A stretch of DNA of 64,000 nucleotides from Brassica napus (Eukaryota > Streptophyta > Magnoliopsida > Brassicales > Brassicaceae), in assembly GCF_020379485.1 (NCBI RefSeq), contig NC_063452.1:27410770-27474769 (forward strand), in the 5' to 3' direction. Positions 1-9,782 of the stretch are shown here, piece by piece. Under the pieces are notes generated by a model. The model saw only the letters and a list, made by a program, of their open reading frames with translations. It ran no database searches and had not been told where the DNA came from. Numbering within the stretch: position 1 is the first letter of the stretch; each line of letters begins with the position of its first letter. A program made the translations under genes and the position numbers.

Positions 1-2227
1 ACTTGTTCAACAACTTTTGAGATGCACGTTTATAATATTTTTACTTGCTTCTGGTTTAGGTGAATTTGATTTGTAAAACGTAATTTCTACAAATACGAAA
101 TTTTCACATCTATCTAGTTTAACACTATTTTATAACCTTGAACTATTCGTGGAACGTGTTATGATCGATATAAATGAGTGCGTAAACTTAAATTAAAGGG
201 CTTATTTGCAAACTAGCCATATTTTCAATACAAATTAGGTAAATGTCATTGATTTTGACATAATGTAGTTTCTAACATTTATGCCACAAAGTATCCGATT
301 TTATCCTTTATCTTTACAGGTATCAAGTAAGTGTGTGAGGAAATAATGTGTCCAGTATAATATAAAGTCAAAAATACTTGAAAACTATTCCAAATGAAAG
401 AAAGAAGAGTCATCCACGTATACATTTATTGACCACATGCATAAGCACCAAGTGTTCTATTCCATATCATTGTTGTAGTATCGGATTATAACCTCACCTA
501 CAACCTCTAAATACTAAACATAACTCAACCTCAATCCTTAGATACTAAATCTTCTCTCAGTCTCATCCCAATCCCTAAATACTAAACCTTAAACCCTAAT
601 CAGTAAACCCTAAACCCAAATATAAACCATAAACCTAAGTATATGGAACAAAATAAATAACATAGTACATATTGATAAAATTATGAAAAGTTTATGATTG
701 CATGAAAGAAGTTAATACTGGCCCCAACCATACTCCCTCACTTTCTAAATACTAAACTCAAATCACTAAACCGTAACTCAAATATAAACCCTAAACCTAT
801 ATATCAAAATCTAAAAAGTACATAATATTATGTAATATTAAATTTTATTATGAAATATTAAACTATACAGTTTAGATCATAGTACAATTTTTATAGGTTC
901 AAAAACATGTAACGATAGAGAACTTAAGAAAGTTACAAACTATATTTTTAAATAAAATAGAGCACTTTTAGTAATCGTCAAATGGAATGGAACATGACAA
1001 AATTGTATAGTAACAAAATATATCACATTACATAATATGTCCATGTAGAATAGAACAAGAATCTGTAAATGGAATAGTAACGCCACTTCATTCCACTTCA
1101 TTCATATGCAACTTCCATGTTGCAGTATTGTTATTGAGATCTCAGATATGGTGCACGCTTGTCATTCATATTTTAATTTGTCACCATCAGCTGAATCACC
1201 TACGTTATTAGGGAGAATTAGTTCTAAACCCAGTTTTCAAATATTTAATTTTCTATACTGTTTGTCCGTCAACTAATTATTATTTCCATATTATAGTATT
1301 CTAATACCAATGTATTATCAATGCCACAAAACTATAAATCAAGCAAAGCACCAGAACTTACAGAATTTGAGAAGGATCTTCGTTGAATCGGTGATGTGGA
1401 GGCGAATCGACCCGGGTGAAGCTCATCGCCGCCTCGGTTGTAACTGCGGCGGCGCTTTGGCGGTTTCGGAAGCAGAGAAGGTTAGGACTTTTAGAGAAGT
1501 TTCTCGATCATAAAATACTCTAGAATTCAGGCGGTGGTGATAATATTGATCTACTCCATGAGTGAGAACATGCCAATCATAGAAAGTTTCCAAGAAAAAT
1601 TACAAAAAGGAAGATGTGAATATCGAGCTGCCATGAATTACTTTTGACAGGTAATAGTTATTAACTTTTATTTTCTGTCTGTAAATTTCACCGATTGCTG
1701 AAAGGGAAAAATATAATTATTATAGAAAAGACACAGTGTGTATAGTATTAGGAAAATTGAACATGTAGCTGATTAGTGATTTTTAGCGTTATACAGCCTA
1801 ATTTCCCTAAATTAAAATAAAATAAAATTACAACCTTAAACCCCACATATTAATTTTAAAAATAATTAATGGTTGAAAAACCAATCCATTGATCCAACTT
1901 GGTCATAAAAAAGTTTAGGCATGTATAAATAAAATCTGAAGTCTCAGAATATATTTTGATATGGACTTAACTATAGTCATCGTGCATATAAAAATGCTTT
2001 TTAAATATATTTTTTCTTTTGATTTTATGACAGATTTTTATTAGAAATAAAAGATGTGTTGTCGTTATACTTTTAAAACATAAGATATTTTCTTTTAAAA
2101 AATACAGAAGACATTTATTTATCCATATCTCCGATATTTTGATGTGTGAACCTAATTCATTTCTTATATACGACCAACAAGGAAAAAAAAACGCATCTCC
2201 TTCGACTTTTCTTCATCGAAACATCTA
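1..2227. other. AT-rich intergenic region with telomere-like motifs
   Basis: No convincing gene is seen. Positions about 490-620 and 735-800 hold degenerate runs of CCCTAAA-type words (aaccctaaaccc and variants), scattered rather than a clean array. A small GC-richer island at 1380-1500 is open in one frame but has no recognisable domain and no supported start. The stretch from about 2100 to 2227 is probably the promoter and 5' UTR of the RbcX gene that follows. Confidence 0.6.
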
Positions 2228-3357
2228 ATGGAGTCATCTTCTTCCCTCCTTCATCACTCTTACCTCACTTACTTTAATCCTCGAAAACTTGGAAAACCTT
2301 CCTTTTCTTATCCATTAATGCCGAAGTTGCGAACTCGCAAACCAACTCGCATTTGTTCTAGCAAGATGTACGTTCCCGGTATGTCATATAATTTGTAAGA
2401 AAATGTGTTTTTTATCCATATATTGTATTATTCTCTATATAGATTACTGTGTACTTTGTTGCCCAAAACAAAAGATTACTGTGTACTTTTTATTGAAGTG
2501 TTGTTTTGTAATTGAGTTAGGCTTTGGAGAAGCTTCACCGGAGGCTAAGGCAGCGAAGCATCTTCATGACTTTTTTACTTACGTTGCAGTGAGGATAGTG
2601 TCTGCTCAGCTTGAGGTCAATTTAATTCAAAATTCGCATTTAACTTACAGTGTTTAAGAAAATTGTTTTGTGATTAATTAATTAATGACAGAGTTATAAC
2701 CCTGAGGCGTATTTAGAGTTAAGAGAGTTCTTAGAAACAAACTCAGTAAGTGACGGCGATAAGTTCTGCGCTGCTCTCATGCGTCGCTCTTCGCGTCACA
2801 TGAACTTAGGTACCAAATAAAACCACCTGTTATACATTAGTAAATAAATTGATTACAATATTTTTTGTTAAATAATTAGTCATTTTATATATCCATATGC
2901 TTAGTATATACTTATATATTCATACATTTATATCTGGCTTTATATAATAAACTAATCAAATTCTGTTGTCGTCTCATGATCAATGCAAGCCCTTCGAATT
3001 TTAGAGGTAAGCTAAGCTTTTCTTTTCTCCTTTAATACATTTTCAAAACTACACTTCATATATCTCTAGGTTTTGTATTTACGGTTTTGAACCTTTTTGT
3101 AACCGTTAACGTAGGTACGGTCTGCTTATTGTAAAAACGATTTCGAATGGGACAATTTACAGCGCCTCGCGTTCAAGGTTATCACTCCTCACCATAATCT
3201 CTCTCTATATATACAAGTGACTGAATATGAAGTATGTAAATGTAACATAAGCATCTTGTGTTTGTGAAAAATGCAGAATGTGGATAGATCCAACACAAAA
3301 CTCATGCGTGAATACGTCTTAGAGACTAGCCATGTCGAAACTGATACGGATAAGTGA
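2228..3357 (+). CDS. RBCX1: Chloroplast RbcX-type Rubisco assembly chaperone
   Basis: RbcX binds the C-terminal tail of newly folded Rubisco large subunit and stabilises L2 dimers during L8 assembly in the chloroplast stroma. Six exons join in frame: 2228-2378, 2521-2615, 2692-2809, 2990-3006, 3115-3177 and 3277-3357, all with GT/AG borders, giving 174 aa. One exon is only 17 bp. The first 50 residues are rich in Ser, Arg and Lys with few acids, as in a plastid transit peptide. The mature part opens with FGEASPEAKAAKHLHDFF, includes the family signature around RRSSRHMNLALRILEVR, and ends in an acidic tail (HVETDTDK). Length and sequence fit Arabidopsis RbcX1 (At4g04330) as I recall it. It is the only conserved gene on the plus strand apart from the small peptide gene downstream. 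Identity is secure; expression was not assessed. Confidence 0.95.
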
Positions 3358-4105
3358 AAGCTCTCAAGTCTCCAGAGGATACACACATGAAACCAATTTG
3401 TACATACACATACATATATACCATTGCGCTTGTGTTAATCATAGTCCATAGAGTTTTAATCATTAAACCTTTTCTTGAAAATAACAAAACTAATCAAGAA
3501 TCAGGATCGATTACATGGATACTAGGAGAGGCATGGATTTGTCCTGAACCAAAATAAGATTAGGCATAGTATTCAATGTTCTCTAACCTGTAGACATACT
3601 TAACCACAATGCCTCCACTTAAATGAATACTTTTCTTTGATCGATCAGCCATCCAATTTATTCTTTCAACCATCTAATGTCAATCAATCTCAATCACAAA
3701 ATGTTTGTCTAAACCATATTGCTACTAGACTTACCGCTACGTTTTGCAAGTGGAAGTTTGCAACAGAGTCTAAAGTTTTTCCTCTCTTCTCCTCCTGCAA
3801 GAGGTACCTATGTAAAAAATCAAGACAAAAAACAGTAGAGGTTATGATTATATGATTCATGTTAACCATTAGATATACAAGAATGAACATACCTAGCACA
3901 AAACCACATAAGAATAGGTTCTTAAACTGGAAATATACAAGGTGAAGTAGCCCAATAGCAGTTCTTTTGTGATAGAAGGTTTAATAGAACTTCCATTGCG
4001 TTGCTACCGGAAGAAGAATCACTGCATAAACAAGAATCGTTGAGTTAATGCCTTGAACAAGATTTGATAATAGCATAAATGAAGTGCATTGATTAAAAAA
4101 GCTTC
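3358..4105. other. Intergenic, RbcX 3' flank
   Basis: Contains the 3' UTR of the RbcX gene and AT-rich sequence. Several short open frames lack domains or splice support. Nothing else is recognised. Confidence 0.5.
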
Positions 4106-4560
4106 TTATTCTGACGGACTCATAAGGGTTTGTTCCTCTTCTGGTAGTAATACATTCTCGCTGAATGAAGTTGAATTGCTCTGTGTACCACCGCCCTCAT
4201 CTTCACCAAATCTTGATGTGAGATGAGAAGTTTGAGAGGAACCATTGCATGAATTCAGGGATGGGGCTAAGTGTTGCAAATGTCTGCATCGACGACCTAT
4301 TCCTAATATCTTCTTTTGAGATCCAAAAGGTCGCTGATAGGATGTTACCGCCTTATGAATAATAACGCATTGTTAGATTAAAAAATGTTGTTTAAAATAT
4401 TAGTGTATGGAACTGCATACCTCATAAGCGACCTTAGTGTATGGAACTGCTTCTCAAGCAATGAAGCAGAATCATCCCAAGTAATGTGATAAAGCTCTAA
4501 AGTAGCAGGACTAAGCCACATCCCTAGCTTCTCCATAGTATTAATAAAAGTTTCACCACA
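4106..4560 (-). pseudogene. Unidentified gene fragment (3' end), probably broken
   Basis: Two coding-like blocks lie on the minus strand. The upstream block (about 4560 to 4421) reads METFINT-like helical sequence, including KLGMWLSPATLELYHITW, and ends at a GT donor. The downstream block (4351 to 4106) starts after an AG and ends with an acidic tail (LLPEEEQTLMSPSE) and TAA. The blocks do not join in frame using the obvious splice sites: joining 4421 to 4351 gives an early stop. A word of about 15 bp (agtgtatggaactgc) is repeated at about 4402 and 4436, next to the donor, and may mark the damage. No 5' part is found upstream, where the sequence turns AT-rich. I do not recognise the family. 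Confidence 0.4.
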
Positions 4561-4752
4561 TTTCCAAATTTATTGATAGTAGCTATTTTTTTGTTTGTAA
4601 ATTTCCCCTATTATTTTTAGTAGCAATATTTGGTGATAAAATATAGTACTAATTACACCTTGTATATTTCCTTGAGTAATAAAAAAAAAAAAGCTAAAGA
4701 AAAACGATTGTTCCAGATTTTATGGTTGATTATAGCCATCATCTAGTTGGAC

Positions 4753-4760
4753 TATAAAAA
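4753..4760 (+). promoter_or_regulatory. TATA box of the cysteine-rich peptide gene
   Basis: TATAAAAA lies 55 to 62 bp before the ATG at 4815, the usual distance for a plant core promoter with a short 5' UTR. Confidence 0.6.
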
Positions 4761-4814
4761 GCGATGAAGAGTAACTTCATTTCATCAATCATTAAAAAAT
4801 CATTTACGTGAAGA

Positions 4815-5266
4815 ATGAAGACCATTTCCCTTAAATTATTGTTATTGGCTTGTCTTGTTGTCGTCATTTTCCGTAAGTAAGCATGCATATAATTTTCAAA
4901 CAAACCAAAAATGTATTTTTTTTTTACCAATATACATATATCCAGATTAGAGAAAAAAAAAAGATTTTTTTGAAATCAGTTTTAAATTGTTTATTTTAAA
5001 ACTTTTCTTAGTATATTTGTTTTTAATATCACTTTATTATATTTTGGTGTGTTCAAGGTCAGAATCTTGCAGTGGGGAATTTTTGTAAGAACAACAATGA
5101 CTGCAAAAAGTTATGTGGAGGCTATTGCAACAATATTCGTGAAAGTTGTGTGTGTCATAATTTAAACAATATAAATGCAATAAACCTTGGTTCTTCTAAC
5201 GATCCTTGTATCCCAGAACATCCCGGTTGTCGTGGAGGTCCTCCACCAAAACAGTTGAAAGTGTAA
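4815..5266 (+). CDS. Defensin-like secreted cysteine-rich peptide
   Basis: A two-exon gene, 4815-4872 and 5058-5266, giving 88 aa. Exon 1 encodes a hydrophobic signal peptide (MKTISLKLLLLACLVVVIF). The intron follows immediately, in phase 1, as is typical of plant DEFL and other CRP genes. The mature part has eight cysteines in the order C-X5-C-X3-C-X3-C, then C-X-C about eight residues later, then a far C-terminal pair C-X6-C in a proline- and glycine-rich tail (PEHPGCRGGPPP). The first six resemble the DEFL pattern with its C-X-C near the end. The C-terminal pair is not the usual position for a classic defensin. DEFL peptides are secreted and act in defence or reproductive signalling; the role here is unknown. 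The TATA box at 4753 supports it as a live gene. Confidence 0.75.
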
Positions 5267-5635
5267 TGATAAAACTATTGTATTTTGATCCCCAAAAAAA
5301 CTATTGTATATGTCTGACATAGTATATGTCTGACATAAGTTATTTGCTGAATAAAACATAATTTCATTTATCAATTTTGTTGTTCACATTCATGTCTTGG
5401 ATTTTTTAAACAATAAACTTGATTAACATACTAGCCAAATATATACTTTACCAAAAGAATAATTTGTGAATAACTCCAACCCGCATAATGAGAAAAATAT
5501 TTTCGATAAAATAATTAAATCTATACCACAAGTCTTGTTCTTCCGATATGAGAGACCCCGTTTAAGTGCCAACATTTTCTGGTTACAGTAACAGTTACGG
5601 AAACTCTGATCCAAAGACAAAAAAGAAGAAACATT
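5267..5635. other. Intergenic between convergent genes
   Basis: Holds the 3' ends of the peptide gene (+) and of PUX4 (-). A short direct repeat (tatgtctgacata) sits at about 5307-5335. No gene is seen. Confidence 0.6.
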
Positions 5636-6786
5636 CTAGAATTTCTGAAGAACAACAGAGTTGGCTAGACCAGCTTGTTCGATGGTCTGAGTGAGATCCG
5701 TCAAAGGCGCAGGTGGGAATCCCATTGTCTGAAGCTGGTAGTTAACCGGGGCTCCAGGCCGAGAGGAGTCAATGAAAGCCCGAATGTCACTAACCGTGTG
5801 ATGGTGATTGAACTTAGCCACAAGCCGGGTCCCATCCGCTAGTCTAATCTGAATCGATGCGGTAGGAAGGGTTTCATCTATTACAAGAGTTGGAGACGGT
5901 GGTGCTGCTAAACCGGTTTGTACCGGAACGGCTGCGGAATCTGGAGCCAGCGATGGGGTACCACCACTAAGAGTCCTTCCAACGCCCTGAAAGGAAACCT
6001 TAGGCTTCTCTCTTTCCTACAATGAGATGAGACAAGATAAAGAGAAAGAGATACAAATATGGATTTATAGAGAGAGGACACTCACAGGACAATTCTCTTC
6101 CCTTCGCATCAGATTAACATGTACAGGAGCTCTTCTATCTTCAGGCTCAAGCTCTTTCGGACACTCAGACTTTCGAATACTCTACCCAAAAAAAAAGATA
6201 ACTCAAACAGAGATGGACAACAACAGTTATGACATGACATTTTTGGTTCCGTAGTACCTCGAGAAAAGAAGCATTCTCTGGATCATCCAACTTCCTCAAC
6301 GGACCATCATCTATAGTGAATCCATTAGACCAGAAGATAATGTTGTGAGCCACAGGGTCAGGCTGTTGAGGAGGAGGAGTCGAAACGCTTTCACCTGAAA
6401 GCAACCTCCCAGTTCCAGTGAAGCTTCTGGAACTCGAAGAAGGAGTCTCGAGAGGTCCTTCAACAGCTCCTAGCTGCCTAGCTTGATTGAATATCTCATC
6501 AACATCATCCTTCTTCGATGGATCTTGAACCATCATACCACTATAAAACGATTCAGATCCAAACGTGTCTAAGTACGATCCTAACACTTAAAGAGGATTA
6601 GAATATCAAAGAAGTGAGATGGTTATTGAGGACTGACCTTTTCTCGCCGCCGGTGTAGTACTCCTGAGGACCGTCCGAATCACTGTCTGAGTCCGGATTT
6701 GATCTCCGATTGAGATCGGAGAGAGTGCGGATTCCACCGGTTCGACTGCTCGACGGCTTCGCTGGTTTCTTGTCCTTCGATGACAT
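5636..6786 (-). CDS. PUX4: Plant UBX-domain protein, CDC48 adaptor (PUX4-like)
   Basis: PUX proteins of the p47 type recruit the AAA ATPase CDC48/p97 through a C-terminal UBX domain and tune its activity in ubiquitin-dependent processes. Four exons join in frame: 6786-6638, 6540-6258, 6181-6086 and 6016-5636, giving 302 aa. The N terminus is basic, then Ser/Asp-rich ([18 protein letters not shown]). The SEP domain (about residues 105-165) contains [15 protein letters not shown] and the FLESI segment. The UBX fold (about residues 222-302) begins [18 protein letters not shown] and carries the Phe-Pro loop (GFPPAPL) that contacts CDC48. The ATG at 6786 is preferred over an in-frame ATG at 6807 because MSSKDKK matches the family start I recall. 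Length agrees with Arabidopsis At4g04210. Confidence 0.95.
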
Positions 6787-7741
6787 TGTTTCCTCCCCGA
6801 TGCGCAAACAGTAAAACGATAGACACAGAGATGAGGCACTGTCATGTGTGTTAACTAAAAGTTGACCTGGAGGTTGGTTTACTTCGGTTTATTCGGGTCG
6901 GATCGTTCGGTTAACTGAAAAACTGTTGAATTGATCCGAAACATAGTACGGTTCGATTCGGTTTGGTTTTGTTCAATTCGAATTGGTTCGGTTACAAATA
7001 TTGTGATTAACCGGTATAGTCTCAGTTTAAAAAAAATCGAATTAGCTGATGGATGAACCAAAATCCGAACATTTTGATTTAATTTGGCATGTTCGGTATA
7101 GAATTTTTTGGTTGGTACGAAACTGGCTCTATCAAACCTGGAAGGAACCGAATCTTAGCCTACCGACATTTTAGATAAGAGAGAGAGATCACATGCATGC
7201 TTCATGGAAGACAGTGATGGATGGTAATAAAATCTCAGAATGAGCCTAATTCAAAATTAGATTATAACTAAGAAAAAAAAGGAACCTTGTGTAAACCCAA
7301 TTTCTGTGTGGTCGATCACCATCGATTTTAGATGTCTAGACAAGCTTTTTTAAGCTAAATGTTTACCTGGGAGGAAGTTATTCATGAAGCCCGGTTCAAA
7401 TGTGTAACTTACAGAAAGAGTTTGATGTTCTGCTCATATGTCTTGGCCAATGTGCACTCAATGTCACAAGCTTGTCAAGATAACATTGTCTTCCACTATC
7501 AAGGATCAACATTATGCTCCCAAGTTTGTCTTGCGACTTGTGAGCATCATATTTGGTTTATTTTAGAAGCATCTCAAGCGTATCTAATATCACAATCCAA
7601 ACGAGTGCTTTTAAGTAAATATATTCTACTTTCCATATGAAAACATGGTTACATTGGGAAGCATCTGCACCATAAATGCATTATTATTTTTTAGATTGTA
7701 TGATTCATTCTCTGGAGCATGCTAGTAAAATGACAAAAGCT
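6787..7741. other. PUX4 upstream region and low-complexity CGGTT-rich DNA
   Basis: The promoter of PUX4 adjoins 6787. Positions 6870-7110 are rich in cggtt, ttcgg and aaccg words, a common low-complexity pattern in crucifer intergenic DNA. An open frame at 7359-7640 has many cysteines but no domain, signal peptide or splice support. Nothing firm is annotated. Confidence 0.5.
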
Positions 7742-9194
7742 TCACCAAAGAAACCATCTCTTCGGAGTAGAAGGTTTCGCCGGCTGATCATGTCCCTCCT
7801 TTTTCCTATTTTCCATTCCTCGCTTCAGTGACTCCAGTCTTTTCCTGTGACATCCATGAAAGGAAAATATAACCTTTGCTTTAAGCTAAGAATCAGACCC
7901 AAATTAAACACATTTTACCATATAAAGGGGTATAAAATAGTCAATAGCTCAGTTACGGAGGCATATATAAGCTCAACTAGTCTCATGCAGCATATTTATT
8001 CCATGATAATATGTGTTATAAGCATTGCTACTCTATGAGATAAGGTATCTTTACAGTACTTGGTATCTGTCATACGACCGTGCAAACTCCACCTCTGACG
8101 AAATCCTTCGATTCCTTCAGCTCCACTAGCTAGAATCAAATGCCTGATCATATAAACATTTGGAACATAAGCAGAGTTTGTGAGTACTTACATGATTACA
8201 AGGTAGATCCAGAGAGAAACTCTTATCATAAAGATTATCCAAAAAGAAGGTTTAAATCTGAAATTCTCTGTGTCACTACACAATATTTAAGAAAGAGTAC
8301 CTCTCTAGTGATGTGGCTTCAGATTCAAGCTGAGTAACCCTTTCCTTAGCAAGATCAATAGGCATTGACGATCCTAACTTGTATTCGCTCTCTTGAAGCC
8401 TTACTCTCAATACCTTGTCCTAAAACAAGAAGATAATAATATAAAGAAAACCTCAAAGAAATGGATATGAAATACGAAAAAGTAAGCTATACAACCCGAG
8501 AAGATAGATAATGTGGAGAAAGACAACACACCCTGTTTTCAGCACATTGTCGATACAAGGCAAGCTCATCTTGGCAAAATGGTTCAATATCATTGATTTG
8601 CAAGCCTGAAACCCAAGAATAAAAATAATCAAACTCCACTCACTGATGGATGGAATGTTATGTATTACAAACCAAAACGAGGATACACAGAGTTTGTAAC
8701 GGGTAAACAGGAGACTTACATAGGAATAGATTCCTCAAAATGCCATCGCAGAGTTCAACACCTTCGAGGACATGTGAAGCAATTTCAGGAGGGATGACAG
8801 GAGATGGAGGACCCATCATTAGGTCGTCACCGACCAGTATGGTCTCCTCCATCATTGGCTGTGAATCAACTGAAAAATTGTAATCACCAATGTTACAACT
8901 TCCCATATACATATATAAAAAATGGACTTAGGATCCAAAAAACTCTCGTCATAAAGAGACCTCAAATTCAAGTTTCCAGAATAAGAATGCACAAATGGTG
9001 ATTGGGGTCTGAACAAGCTATACTAAGAAGTTTAAGAACAAAAATTACAACTTAAAGCTGGCAACGAACACAATGTCATAGAGTTTTTACCCGCAAACAC
9101 CATAAGGTTTGTAACATAAAGAAATGGCCTTTCTTGAAGCTAAAACAAATTCACATTTTTTCTATTTCGCAAGAATCAGTCACTTACCATCCAT
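7742..9194 (-). CDS. Small protein with evenly spaced CX9C cysteines and coiled coil
   Basis: Six exons join in frame: 9194-9188, 8869-8720, 8605-8532, 8419-8301, 8125-8060 and 7844-7742, giving 172 aa. The first exon is only 7 coding bases (ATGGATG). Cysteines fall at residues 43, 53, 63 and 73, i.e. C-X9-C-X9-C-X9-C, and these appear to be the only cysteines. Paired CX9C motifs define CHCH proteins, which are imported into the mitochondrial intermembrane space by MIA40 and form helical hairpins with two disulfides; that assignment is an inference from spacing. Residues about 74-150 are charged and helical (RVRLQESEYKLG, RLESLKRGMENRKK), probably a coiled coil. The C terminus ends TPKRWFLW. 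Position matches Arabidopsis At4g04190, which I recall only as an uncharacterised membrane-annotated protein. I see no obvious membrane segment. Confidence 0.8.
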
Positions 9195-9782
9195 GGCTGC
9201 GGCGTATCAAAACAACTCAAGCACTGAAGAACAGACCAAACCTCTGAACCCTGAACAAAAAACAAAAAGAAAAGATCATACACTCACTTAGGCATTTCGT
9301 CGAACAGTTTCAAGGCAACAGAAGTTCTCATACCCGTACGAAAATTAATGATGGAAAAATCAAAAGGCGTCTGATCTCAGAGAAATTGTTCTTGCAAAAC
9401 TGAGAAACAAGATCCAGACGCGACAGCAATCGTCCCTAACAGCAAGGTTTACCTTCGAAGTGCTGATACACTCCGACTCTTGTTTGGTAAATGCAGAGAG
9501 TCTGAGAGACTCTTTTTCCTTTGAGGAATGTTTCGGGGTCAAGAGACGTATAACGATGTCGTTTAAACTTAAACTAGTCCTTGAAACGGTGTCGTTTGAA
9601 ATTAAATCAAGGCAGTTTTTTATTCTTGTGATACAATAGCTCTTGCTTCAATTTCACATGAGCTTCTGTAACAATCTGCTCAAGATTTGACCTAGACAAG
9701 AAGTAAAATGCAATGAACCGAAGTAAAACTGCCTTGTATATATGTTACTGTTCCTAAGTTATGTTATTCCAAATGTATATAG
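9195..9782. other. Promoter and 5' UTR of the CX9C gene; 3' flank of the AAA gene
   Basis: Sequence from 9195 to about 9550 is the likely 5' UTR and promoter of the minus-strand CX9C gene. A short word, cg(a/g)tgtcgttt, recurs at about 9553 and 9590. The rest is the 3' flank of the AAA ATPase gene. No extra gene is seen. Confidence 0.5.

Noticed and set aside
490..800. Interstitial telomere array
   Set aside because: CCCTAAA-like words are scattered and irregular, with no run of several perfect repeats.
7359..7640. 93-codon cysteine-containing open frame
   Set aside because: No signal peptide, domain, splice or promoter support; composition like random intergenic DNA.
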